Part shown: piece by piece, positions 51,544 through 62,179 of the stretch
Layout of the letters: each line of letters starts with the position of its first letter
Position numbering within the stretch: the stretch's first letter is position 1
Assembly (NCBI RefSeq): GCF_002072955.1
Contig: NZ_LPUF01000005.1
Location: forward strand, 30,752-94,751
DNA length: 64,000 bases
Reading direction: 5' to 3'
Origin: Methyloprofundus sedimenti
GTDB taxonomy: Bacteria; Pseudomonadota; Gammaproteobacteria; Methylococcales; Methylomonadaceae
Made by a program: the position numbers and the translations under genes
Notes under the pieces: generated by a model
Told to the model about the DNA's origin: nothing
Databases searched by the model: none
Seen by the model: only the letters and a program-made list of their open reading frames with translations

Positions 51544-53899
51544 GACCTAAATCATAAATCTCTTTTAATCTGGAGATTGCTTTGAAGTTTAGGCTACCTT
51601 CAGGATATTCGTCATTATTATCTTTTTTGCCTGCGTTTTTGCCTGTTAATAGTTCCAGTGCTTCATTGACATTAGCAACGGCGTAAATAGCAAAATTATT
51701 ATCAGCGACAGCATTTATAATTTCCTGTTTTAACATTAAATTACGGATATTGGCTTTAGGGATAATGCAGCCATGTTCACCAGTCAGGCCTCGACTTTTG
51801 CAGAGTTTGAAAAAACCTTCTATTTTTTCATTGACCCCACCTATTGCCTGTACTTCGCCGTATTGATTGATTGAGCCGGTGACTGCAAAGCTTTGTTTGA
51901 TTGGGGTACACGTCAAGGCCGAGATAAGGCAGCATAGCTCGGCAAGTGATGCGCTATCACCGTCGATATGTCCATAAGATTGTTCCAGTGCAATGCTGGC
52001 TGAAATAGCCAATGGAAATTCTTGCGCATAACAGTTGCCTAGATAACCTGTTAAGATCATGACCCCTTTGGAGTGTATTGCCAGGCCCAGTTCGGCTTCA
52101 CGCTCTATGTCAACAATACCACGTGAGCCAGGGTAAACTGTAACTGTGATGCGCGATGGCGCACCAAAACTGCTGCCGCCGACTTCGAGTATCGTCAGGC
52201 CATTAATTTGACCTATGACACTATCCGAAGTATTGATTAATATGGTTCCGTCCAGCATCTCTTCCAGAATACTCTGAGCAATTCTACCATTTCGATATTC
52301 GCGTGCGTCAAGTGCCCGCTCAATATCTGTACTATCAATTTCTTGAGACTTACATAAGGAATTGGCTTCACTAATAATTTCCAGGGCATCATTGATATGT
52401 GCCGATAAACGCTGCTGATGTTCAGCAAGGCGACAGCTGTGTTCCATCAAGCTGATAATCGCAGACTCAGTTAAAGGTTTCGCACCAGTGTCATGCGCTT
52501 GTTGCTTCATGAGCTGCGCAAAGTCCCGCATATTTAGATTGCTGCGCGGAATATGGTAATCAAAGTCAGCTAAGATGCGAAACATTTCATTAAACTCATC
52601 ATCCAGATCTTGCAGTAAATAATAAATTTCCCGTGAGCCCACCAGAATAATTTTAATATTTAACGGAATGACTTCAGGTTTTAAAGTAACAGTGTTGATG
52701 CCGAGTTCTGAGAAAGGAGATTCAATTTCGATTCGTCCCGATTTTAAAGCACGTTTAAGGCCTTCCCAGACAAAGGGGAAGTTCAAAAGTTTGTCAGCAT
52801 CTAAAATTAAATAACCGCCATTTGCATGGTGTAGCGAGCCAGCGCAAATGCGCTGATAATTGGTAGTTAGTGCACCCTGGTCGCTTGTATATTCTATGCG
52901 ACCAAACAGGTTCTGATAGGTTGGGTTGGGTTCGTAGATAACCGGGGCACCTGTATTTTCTTTATAATCAATCAGGATATTCGGTTGATACTGGTCTTTT
53001 AGCAGTTGTTTTTTTGTGCTGTCACTAATGCCTTCTAATGACTGTGTTTGTACAAACAGGTCTTTAATGGTTTCACCCAGGTCTTTTTTAATTTCGCTTA
53101 GGTAGGTGATGACATTGTCAATATTCTGATACTGATCTGTAAGCTCTTTAAATAAAGGTGAAATTGCTATGCGGATAGTCGCATTATCCAGTTGACGATT
53201 CTTTTCAACCAAGGCGCGTCGCCATTGCGGCAGTTCGATGAGTGCATCACTTAAAGAATCTTCAAGGGCTTCAGTATCCTTATGGAATGCTTCGCGTTCT
53301 TCTTGCGGTAGTTGATTAAATTGTTCCTCATCTAGCACTTTGCCATCGCGTATCGGTGCGAAAGTAATGGACTCTGTATCACGAAACAGCGCAATATTTT
53401 TCTCTTTTGACTGTTGCTCTGTAACGTCAATGGCACTGTTATATAACTGGTTAAAAGTCCGTTCTATGGCGGTCTTTTTTTGTAGATAGCTAGGGCTTTC
53501 AAAAGCTTCAGGGAAGGTGGCAATTAAATTATCAATCAGGCGATCTATATCTTTGCAAAACGCTTGCGCCTGCCCTGCGGGGAGCTCAATAGCAACCGGC
53601 TCTCTATTGTTTTCAAAGTTTTCTACATATGCGTAGGAAGGTGGTGTTTCCTGGTTATGAGAAATAGGTGTTAAATGATTGGTAATCATGGATAAACGCC
53701 CTGTGCCAGGCTCACCCATAACGTATATATTGTAGCCAGGGTTTTGCATGGCTACCCCAAAACTGAGGGCTGACTGAGCTCTTTCCTGACCAAGAATATT
53801 AGTCACTCGGATCTTCTTGTCCTCACTAAGAACAGAGTAATCTGATTGGTTGATTTGTAGTTTTAATGAAGAGGCAGGAAGTTTTAGCGAGTCAGTCAT
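51500..53899 (-). CDS. Lon-family (AAA_32) ATP-dependent protease
   Basis: 799 residues. It fits the YcbZ/Lon-like S16 family. A degenerate Walker A, GEPGTGRLS (62-70), has Arg68 in place of Lys, as is usual in this subfamily; HHANGGYLILDADKLL (357-372) is the Walker B-like segment. A long helical insert (about 130-330) sits in the AAA region. The protease dyad is Ser649 (DGDSASLAE) and Lys692 (GGVNEKIEG), with the same 43-residue spacing as in E. coli Lon. The acidic C-terminus DEDNNEDEAEL overlaps the ldtD start. An inverted repeat lies directly upstream. Confidence 0.9.
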   Translation of the reverse strand: MTDSLKLPASSLKLQINQSDYSVLSEDKKIRVTNILGQERAQSALSFGVAMQNPGYNIYVMGEPGTGRLSMITNHLTPISHNQETPPSYAYVENFENNREPVAIELPAGQAQAFCKDIDRLIDNLIATFPEAFESPSYLQKKTAIERTFNQLYNSAIDVTEQQSKEKNIALFRDTESITFAPIRDGKVLDEEQFNQLPQEEREAFHKDTEALEDSLSDALIELPQWRRALVEKNRQLDNATIRIAISPLFKELTDQYQNIDNVITYLSEIKKDLGETIKDLFVQTQSLEGISDSTKKQLLKDQYQPNILIDYKENTGAPVIYEPNPTYQNLFGRIEYTSDQGALTTNYQRICAGSLHHANGGYLILDADKLLNFPFVWEGLKRALKSGRIEIESPFSELGINTVTLKPEVIPLNIKIILVGSREIYYLLQDLDDEFNEMFRILADFDYHIPRSNLNMRDFAQLMKQQAHDTGAKPLTESAIISLMEHSCRLAEHQQRLSAHINDALEIISEANSLCKSQEIDSTDIERALDAREYRNGRIAQSILEEMLDGTILINTSDSVIGQINGLTILEVGGSSFGAPSRITVTVYPGSRGIVDIEREAELGLAIHSKGVMILTGYLGNCYAQEFPLAISASIALEQSYGHIDGDSASLAELCCLISALTCTPIKQSFAVTGSINQYGEVQAIGGVNEKIEGFFKLCKSRGLTGEHGCIIPKANIRNLMLKQEIINAVADNNFAIYAVANVNEALELLTGKNAGKKDNNDEYPEGSLNFKAISRLKEIYDLGHDKDEDNNEDEAEL

Positions 53900-54238
53900 A
53901 TCCTAAAATTGATGGAGTAATAGATACTATCAATTTTAACATTGATGTCTTGTAAAAGGGATAAATATAGTTATTTCAAAGTGCAGTACAGAGCTGAATT
54001 TAGCCCGTTAATTCATTAAAAGGCATGTCTGCTGATGTTGTTACTATTTATCAGGCATGAAATTCACCAAAATTTTTTCCGTAAGTTTAAGCGGCATTAA
54101 TCAGGGTTTAAGAAATATAGCTAGTACTCTTAATGTCTCGCTAGGAATTCATACGGGATTGCTCTGAGGGGCAATGGCATAGCGCAAAATAAGCTGATTT
54201 TCTCGGGAGTATGTGGGTGAGAAAAGACGACCTTCAGT
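53900..54238. other. Intergenic region with inverted repeat upstream of the Lon-like gene
   Basis: About 340 bases between the Lon-like start and the end of ispB, both on the minus strand. A perfect nine-base inverted repeat, AAAATTGAT (53905-53913) and ATCAATTTT (53929-53937), lies six bases upstream of the Lon-like ATG and could be an operator or a leader hairpin masking its ribosome binding site. I see no gene or RNA in the rest. Confidence 0.5.
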
Positions 54239-55252
54239 TTAATAGCTACGCTGCACAGAAAAGCGGGCAAGTAACTCTAGTGCCTGTTTATATTCCGAGT
54301 CAGGTATATTGCTTAATGCGTCGATGGCTTTTTGTGCTTCGTCTTCCGCGCGTTGCTCGGTATAGCTGATGGCATTGGTTGCTTTAACAATGTCATAGAC
54401 TTCATTGAATGAGTCTCTATTGCCAGTTTTTATTGCATCTATAATAATATTTGCCTGTGCTTCAGTACCATTTTCTATGGCGTAAATAAGCGGTAAAGTT
54501 GGTTTCCCTTCGGCTAAATCATCGCCCAGGTTTTTTCCTAGTTCATTTTTGCTTGACGTGTAATCCAGTGCGTCATCGATAAGCTGGAAAGCGATGCCCA
54601 GATGCTGGCCATAATCAGCCAGGTTTTTTTCAATTTCCGGGCTGGCATCAGCCAGTACTGCTCCTAGTCGTGTCGCAGCGCTGAATAGAATGGCTGTTTT
54701 ACGTGAAATAACCTCCAGATATTTTGCTTCAGTGGTCGCGGGGTTATTGCAATTCAATAATTGCAATACTTCGCCTTCAGCAATCGCGGTTGTGGTTTTG
54801 GATAAGATCTCCATGACTCGCATGTTGCGGGTGCGTACCATCATTTCAAATGCACTGGAGTAAAGGTAATCACCAACCAGAATACTGGCCGCATTTCCCC
54901 AAACTGCATTTGCCGAGTCTTTGCCGCGGCGTAAATCAGACTCATCGACAACATCATCGTGTAATAAGGTTGCTGTATGAATAAATTCTATGACCGCTGC
55001 TAATAATAGGTGGTGATTGCTTTGCTGATATTTAAGCGCTTTTGCGGTGAGCAATAACAGCATGGGGCGTAGGCGTTTACCACCGCTATTGATAATGTAA
55101 TGACCAATTTGATTGATGAGTACAACGTCAGAGGTAAGCTCTTTCAGGATTAACTGGTCAACTGCCTGGGCTTCGCTTTCTGTTAAGCGTTGAATTGATG
55201 CAAAATCAATAGGTGTTTGTGCTTTATTATTAGAGTTTTGCGAAGCTGTCAT
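54239..55252 (-). CDS. ispB: Octaprenyl diphosphate synthase
   Basis: 337 residues. It elongates farnesyl diphosphate to the ubiquinone side chain. The first Asp-rich motif is DDVVD (99-103, in ATLLHDDVVDES), the second DDALD (226-230, in FQLIDDALDY), and GGKRLRP (58-64) binds diphosphate. The chain length (eight or so units) is inferred from similarity to E. coli IspB. It is divergent from rplU, a conserved pair. Confidence 0.93.
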   Translation of the reverse strand: MTASQNSNNKAQTPIDFASIQRLTESEAQAVDQLILKELTSDVVLINQIGHYIINSGGKRLRPMLLLLTAKALKYQQSNHHLLLAAVIEFIHTATLLHDDVVDESDLRRGKDSANAVWGNAASILVGDYLYSSAFEMMVRTRNMRVMEILSKTTTAIAEGEVLQLLNCNNPATTEAKYLEVISRKTAILFSAATRLGAVLADASPEIEKNLADYGQHLGIAFQLIDDALDYTSSKNELGKNLGDDLAEGKPTLPLIYAIENGTEAQANIIIDAIKTGNRDSFNEVYDIVKATNAISYTEQRAEDEAQKAIDALSNIPDSEYKQALELLARFSVQRSY

Positions 55253-55480
55253 TGATTCGTAGTGGTAAAAAAATTAGAAATAAGGTACTTTAATTTAGTA
55301 ATCCGCGCGATTTGGCCTTATTGTGTGTGCGAATTATTGTCGATTAAGCGTCTAAAACTGTAATGCTAACAATTTATAATGCGCTATGTTAACAGAACAT
55401 GGTATTTAAAAATACCTTATGGTGTTATTTGTTTGTCTGTGTTATTTTATAGTGCATTATTTTTCATTACTTATTTTTAG

Positions 55481-55509
55481 TTGACGAGAGTTTTGTTTGT
55501 GTTTATAAT
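55481..55509 (+). promoter_or_regulatory. Promoter of rplU-rpmA
   Basis: TTGACG (55481-55486) and TATAAT (55504-55509) are 17 bases apart, with T/A-rich DNA upstream. The expected start is near 55516, about 40 bases before the rplU ATG. An open frame that begins at the -35 itself (TTG at 55481) is thereby ruled out as the rplU start. Confidence 0.85.
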
Positions 55510-55555
55510 TCTCTGTTCACTTTTAATAGAATATTGCTTGATGGAGCTGACGCAA

Positions 55556-55867
55556 ATGTATGCGGTAATTCAAACTGGCGGTAAACAATACCGTGTTGAA
55601 GAAGGTACTACCTTAAAAATAGAAAAACTTGAGCTTGGTATGGGCGACAGCGTTGAATTCGACAATGTACTTATGGTGCAATCTGATGATGCTGTAAAAA
55701 TCGGCCAGCCTTATGTTGACGGAAGTAAAGTCACTGCAACAGTTACTGCTCAAGGTAGACATAAAAAAGTTAAAATAATTAAATTTAAAAGACGTAAGCA
55801 CCACATGAAGCAAATGGGTCACCGTCAATATTACACAGAAGTCCAGATTACTGGAATTTCTGCTTAA
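55556..55867 (+). CDS. rplU: 50S ribosomal protein L21
   Basis: 103 residues from the ATG at 55556 ([17 protein letters not shown]), with GGAG 9 bases upstream. Upstream in-frame starts lie in the promoter. [20 protein letters not shown] is the L21 signature near the C-terminus. It precedes rpmA by 14 bases. Confidence 0.97.
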   Translation: MYAVIQTGGKQYRVEEGTTLKIEKLELGMGDSVEFDNVLMVQSDDAVKIGQPYVDGSKVTATVTAQGRHKKVKIIKFKRRKHHMKQMGHRQYYTEVQITGISA

Positions 55868-55881
55868 CACGAGGATTTACA

Positions 55882-56139
55882 ATGGCTCATAAGAAAGCGG
55901 GTGGTAGTACCAGAAATGGTCGTGATTCTAATTCGAATCGCTTAGGTGTTAAACGTTTTGGCGGTCAAACAGTCAGTGCTGGTAGCATTATTGTGCGTCA
56001 ACGCGGAACACGTTTTCATGCAGGAACGAATGTTGGTTGTGGTAAAGATCATACTTTATTTGCGACTACGGATGGACAGGTTTTATTTGAGGTTAAAGGA
56101 CCTCAAAAACGTAAATTTGTTAGCATCGTTGCAGCATAG
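55882..56139 (+). CDS. rpmA: 50S ribosomal protein L27
   Basis: 85 residues. [20 protein letters not shown] begins at Met-Ala, with the flexible N-terminus that reaches the peptidyl transferase centre; [20 protein letters not shown] follows. There is no cleavable N-terminal extension of the Firmicutes kind. A terminator follows. Confidence 0.97.
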   Translation: MAHKKAGGSTRNGRDSNSNRLGVKRFGGQTVSAGSIIVRQRGTRFHAGTNVGCGKDHTLFATTDGQVLFEVKGPQKRKFVSIVAA

Positions 56140-56183
56140 TTCTTTTATATAGTCTATAGCCTGACGAGTCGGGTTATAGCTGA

Positions 56184-58428
<2,245 letters not shown>

Positions 58429-58443
58429 TGAATTGGGTTAGGT

Positions 58444-59487
58444 ATGAGTAAACAAATAAAAGCGGTTTCGTTAATTTCAGGTGGGCTGGATTCTATGTTG
58501 GCAACGAAAGCCATAATGGAGCAGGGTGTGCATGTGGAGGGTATTAATTTCTTCACAGGATTTTGTGTAGAAGGTCACACGCATGCCATCAGAAAAAAAG
58601 ATAAGGAAAAACCAAAGCGTAATAATTCATTGTGGGTTGCAGAAACCTTAGGGATTAAATTGCATATCATAGATATTATTGAAGAATATAAAGATGTTCT
58701 GATTAATCCAAAGCATGGTTATGGCGCGAATATGAATCCGTGTCTGGACTGTAAAGTCTTTATGGTGAAAAAAGCCAAGCAGTGGATGGAAGAAAATGAT
58801 TTTGACTTTATTATTACGGGTGAAGTGATAGGGCAGCGCCCAATGTCGCAGCGTAGAGAAACGATGCCAATTATTGCTCTGGAATCAGGGGCTGATGATC
58901 GTTTAGTGCGTCCTTTATGTGGACAAAATTTACCTGCGACTTTGCCGGAGAGAGAGGGCTGGATTAGTCGTGATAAATTGTTTGGCTTTAATGGGCGTGG
59001 GCGTAAACCGCAAATGGCTTTGGCAAAAGAATATGGTATCGATGAGTATTCGCAGCCTGCAGGTGGCTGCTGTTTCTTAACGGATGAAAGTTATTCTGCA
59101 AAACTTGTGGATTTATGGAAAGCACGTGGTACTAAAGATTACGAGCTTGATGATGTGATGTTGTTAAAAGTAGGCCGGCATATACGTCCTAATAAGGACT
59201 TTAAAGTAATTGTTGCACGTGAAGATGGCGAAGCCAGGTTTTTGGAAGGGTATAAGAAAAATTATATTAATATGAATTGTGCAAGTCATCGAGGGCCATT
59301 GGCGCTAATAGATGGTGATCCTGGTGCACAAGATTTGCATGTGGCAGCGCAAATTGTTGCACGTTATGGGCAAGGTAGAGATGCCGAGCAGGTCGAAGTG
59401 CTGGTAAGGGATGTAGCTGGAAATGAGTCTACTCTGCAAGTGAGGCCTTTTGGTGTAGATGAAATGCCGAAGGCATGGTTTGTATGA
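58444..59487 (+). CDS. PP-loop ATPase resembling tRNA thiouridine synthetases
   Basis: 347 residues. The PP-loop SGGLDS (12-17) marks the adenylating ATPase class of tRNA-thiolating enzymes (MnmA, ThiI, TtcA/TtuA). Cys100 and Cys103 (NPCLDCK) and Cys209/Cys210 (GGCCFLTD) could hold a catalytic Cys pair or, with CxxC plus one Cys, an Fe-S cluster. The end (VGRHIRPNKDFKVIVARED, near 243-262) resembles the NFACT-R type RNA-binding module fused to predicted thiouridine synthetases. It is not MnmA itself by motif. It overlaps the TusA-like gene (ATGA), a plausible sulfur donor. The modified tRNA position is unknown. Confidence 0.75.
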   Translation: MSKQIKAVSLISGGLDSMLATKAIMEQGVHVEGINFFTGFCVEGHTHAIRKKDKEKPKRNNSLWVAETLGIKLHIIDIIEEYKDVLINPKHGYGANMNPCLDCKVFMVKKAKQWMEENDFDFIITGEVIGQRPMSQRRETMPIIALESGADDRLVRPLCGQNLPATLPEREGWISRDKLFGFNGRGRKPQMALAKEYGIDEYSQPAGGCCFLTDESYSAKLVDLWKARGTKDYELDDVMLLKVGRHIRPNKDFKVIVAREDGEARFLEGYKKNYINMNCASHRGPLALIDGDPGAQDLHVAAQIVARYGQGRDAEQVEVLVRDVAGNESTLQVRPFGVDEMPKAWFV

Positions 59488-59711
59488 GTCAGTATGAATT
59501 AGATGCACGCCGTTTATTGTGTCCACTACCTGTTATTCGTACTCAGGATAAAGTAAAGCAATTGCAAACAGGTGATGTTCTTAGCGTGACGTGTACAGAT
59601 CCTGGCGTTTTACAAGATATTCCTGCATGGTGTCGTATAAATGGTCACAGAGTTATTGAAACAAACTCTAGTGAGTATGAGTACATTATTATTATGGAGG
59701 TTATCAAGTAA
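59484..59711 (+). CDS. TusA-like sulfur carrier protein
   Basis: 75 residues from the ATG at 59484, which overlaps the stop of the PP-loop gene; a start nine bases upstream is also open. ELDARRLLCPLPVIRTQDKV contains the CPxP motif with Cys13, the persulfide-carrying residue of TusA/SirA proteins. The end, YEYIIIMEVIK, is the usual last strand. It likely brings sulfur to the neighbouring PP-loop enzyme. The stop overlaps the CDF transporter start by one base. Confidence 0.88.
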   Translation: MSQYELDARRLLCPLPVIRTQDKVKQLQTGDVLSVTCTDPGVLQDIPAWCRINGHRVIETNSSEYEYIIIMEVIK

Positions 59712-60856
59712 TGTCCGAAGCCGGCGATGTGATGAAAATGACTAAGCTAAAAAACAGGGTCACAATTGTTGGTGCGCTGGTAAATGTCTTTTTAAGCATC
59801 ATAAAAATCAGTTTCGGAATGTTAGGTCAGTCAGCAGCTTTGATTGCTGATGGTGTGCACTCATTATCTGATTTGGCGAGTGATTTATTGGTTCTGGTTG
59901 CGGTAAAGTTTGGTGCGCGTGAAGCTGATCATGATCATCCTTATGGGCACCGGCGCTTTGAGACGATTGCAACAGTTGTTTTAGGCGTTGGGTTAATTGT
60001 GGTTGCAGCAGGTATAGCCTGGGATGTTTACGAGAGAATGTTACAACCAGAGCGGATCTTAATTCCACATCCGAGTGCAATGGGAATCGCTGCTATTTCA
60101 ATCTTGGCGAATGAGTGGCTATACCAATATACAAAACGAATTGCTACATTTACCCGTTCAAAACTATTGTTGGCGAATGCATGGCACCATCGTAGTGATG
60201 CAATTTCTTCTATTGTCGTATTAATAGGTGTTGCAGGTTCTTTATTGGGCTATATCTGGGCAGATGCAGTGGCTGCTGTGATTGTTACCTTAATGGTTGC
60301 AAAAATTGGCGTAAACCTGGTGTCGGATAGTATTAAAGAATTAGTTGATACGAGTTTATCCGAAGAAATGGTAGATAAAATTCGTGCCGAGATTGCAGCG
60401 ACAGAAGGTGTTAGAAATATACATTTATTACGAACTCGGCAAATGGGTGAAGATGCGCTGGTAGATGCGCATATTGTAGTCAATTCGCGTATTACAGTGT
60501 CAGAAGGGCATATGATTGCTGATGTTGTCAGGGATGTGCTGATTGATAAATTTGATGACGTTCAGGAAGTTCTGGTGCATGTGGATCCTGAAAATGATGA
60601 GTATTTAATTGAGCAAGATAAAGTTTTATTGCGTCAGGATATTGATGCTTATTTACAAAGGTATTTGGCAGAAAACTATCACTTAATAGATAGCTTTAGA
60701 ATTCATTATATAAAAGGGAATGTTGAGCTGGAGGTGGTTTTGCCGCAAACCATGTTTAGTTTATCTCAACAAGTCAGTACAATTAAAAACCGGTGTTTGG
60801 TGCTGGAGCAAGAGGTTGAGCAAATCAGTAGTGTGCTTGTTTTTTTTAAAGCATAG
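59711..60856 (+). CDS. CDF-family cation efflux transporter
   Basis: 381 residues. Six membrane segments (about 15-200) precede a cytoplasmic domain. The transport-site motifs are ADGVHSLSD in TM2 (His50, Asp54) and WHHRSD in TM5 (His159, Asp163), an H-D-H-D set typical of zinc-preferring CDFs, whereas E. coli FieF has D-D-H-D. DHDHPYGHRRFE follows TM2. It is about 80 residues longer than FieF at the C-terminus (beyond HVDPENDE), with no recognised motif. Coupled to the TusA-like gene by one base. Zn or Fe(II) is the likely substrate. Confidence 0.88.
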   Translation: MSEAGDVMKMTKLKNRVTIVGALVNVFLSIIKISFGMLGQSAALIADGVHSLSDLASDLLVLVAVKFGAREADHDHPYGHRRFETIATVVLGVGLIVVAAGIAWDVYERMLQPERILIPHPSAMGIAAISILANEWLYQYTKRIATFTRSKLLLANAWHHRSDAISSIVVLIGVAGSLLGYIWADAVAAVIVTLMVAKIGVNLVSDSIKELVDTSLSEEMVDKIRAEIAATEGVRNIHLLRTRQMGEDALVDAHIVVNSRITVSEGHMIADVVRDVLIDKFDDVQEVLVHVDPENDEYLIEQDKVLLRQDIDAYLQRYLAENYHLIDSFRIHYIKGNVELEVVLPQTMFSLSQQVSTIKNRCLVLEQEVEQISSVLVFFKA

Positions 60857-60961
60857 TTTGATTCTCAGAAATCTTACTGGATACAAAGCGTATAGCGAGA
60901 TTTCTATCCGCTTTTGTTGGCGGATAATATGTTTTATAAGCGACATTAAGAGAGAAAGTTT
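60857..60961 (+). other. Structured leader before argJ
   Basis: The inverted repeats AGAAATC (60867-60873) with GATTTCT (60899-60905), enclosing ATAC/GTAT, and TATCCGC (60905-60911) with GCGGATA (60920-60926) fill the gap. Neither is followed by a T-run. It could be an mRNA leader or a weak terminator for the CDF gene. GAGAGAAAG before the ATG at 60962 serves as ribosome binding site. Confidence 0.35.
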
Positions 60962-62176
60962 ATGGCAGTTGGAAGTATTGAATTTCCGCATATGCATGCG
61001 GTATCGGGTATTAAATTAGGAACAATCTGCGCAGGCATCAAGCAAGCTGAGCGAGACGACCTGTTATTGATAGAGATGGCTGAAAACTCTACTTGCGCTG
61101 CTGTTTTTACCCAAAATGCCTTTTGTGCCGCCCCGGTATTAGTGGCTAAAGAGCATTTAGTCAGGCAACCGCGCTACCTGTTAATTAATTCAGGGAATGC
61201 TAATGCGGGGACTGGAGAGCCTGGATTACGGGATGCTCGGAAAACTTGTACTGCAGTTGCCAAAGTTGGTGGTGTGAGTTCCGAGCAGGTCTTGCCTTTT
61301 TCAACGGGGGTGATAGGTGAGTCATTACCTGTAGCGAAATTAATAAAAGCTTTACCCGAACTACACGCTAACTTAATAGACAATAATTGGGATAAAGCCG
61401 CTCATGCCATTATGACCACGGATACTTTTGCAAAAGGTTATTCGAAAGTCTTTGAAATAAGCGGGCAGATGATCACCATAACCGGTATATCAAAAGGCGC
61501 GGGTATGATACAGCCTAATATGGCAACTATGCTGGGTTTTCTTGCAACTGATGCTAAAATTTCTCAAGAAAATCTACAAAAATGCCTGGTAATGGCAGTA
61601 GAGCCGTCCTTTAATAGAATTACTGTTGATGGCGATACTTCGACAAACGATGCTTGTGTATTAATGGCAAGCGGAAAAAGTTTGCTGCCAGAAATTATGC
61701 CCGGTAGCGATGCTATGCAGCAGTTCCAGCAAGCTGTTCAGGATGCATGTATGCACTTGGCAGAAGCAATTATCCGGGATGGTGAGGGCGCAACCAAGTT
61801 AATCAGGATTAAAGTCCAGCAGGCAAAGAGCAATGCGGAAGCTGTTGAGGTTGCTAAAACAATTGCCCATTCTCCCTTAGTAAAAACGGCCTTTTTTGCC
61901 AGCGACCCAAACTGGGGGCGTATCTTGGCGGCTGTAGGGCGTTCGGGGCTTGAAAATCTGGATGTTAACAAAATTTCTATTTATTTAGATGATGCCTGTA
62001 TCGTGGAAAGCGGTGGGCGTGCAAGTTCGTATACTGAGGCAGCAGGACAAAAAATCATGGATCAGCAGGAAATTACCGTAACAGTGATTCTGGAAAGAGG
62101 TGAGCTGGAGCAGCAAGTATTAACTTGCGACTTCTCCTATGACTATGTGCGTATTAATGCAGAGTATAGAACATAA
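60962..62176 (+). CDS. argJ: Glutamate N-acetyltransferase / amino-acid N-acetyltransferase
   Basis: 404 residues. It transfers acetyl from N-acetylornithine to glutamate (and may make N-acetylglutamate from acetyl-CoA) in arginine synthesis. The self-cleavage site is GMIQPNMAT-MLGFLATDA, with Thr189 as the new N-terminus and nucleophile. KGAGMIQPNMAT and SDPNWGRILAAVGRSG are conserved. It is followed by a Nudix-ThiE protein as in pseudomonads, but secA is not upstream here. Confidence 0.96.
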   Translation: MAVGSIEFPHMHAVSGIKLGTICAGIKQAERDDLLLIEMAENSTCAAVFTQNAFCAAPVLVAKEHLVRQPRYLLINSGNANAGTGEPGLRDARKTCTAVAKVGGVSSEQVLPFSTGVIGESLPVAKLIKALPELHANLIDNNWDKAAHAIMTTDTFAKGYSKVFEISGQMITITGISKGAGMIQPNMATMLGFLATDAKISQENLQKCLVMAVEPSFNRITVDGDTSTNDACVLMASGKSLLPEIMPGSDAMQQFQQAVQDACMHLAEAIIRDGEGATKLIRIKVQQAKSNAEAVEVAKTIAHSPLVKTAFFASDPNWGRILAAVGRSGLENLDVNKISIYLDDACIVESGGRASSYTEAAGQKIMDQQEITVTVILERGELEQQVLTCDFSYDYVRINAEYRT

Positions 62177-62179
62177 ACT

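Noticed and set aside
55481..55555. Longer rplU start (TTG at 55481)
   Set aside because: It coincides with the -35 box and would add a non-family N-terminus; the ATG at 55556 begins the conserved [11 protein letters not shown].
60720..61019. 99-residue frame over the CDF end, argJ leader and argJ start
   Set aside because: Out of frame with two firm genes and lacking features of its own.
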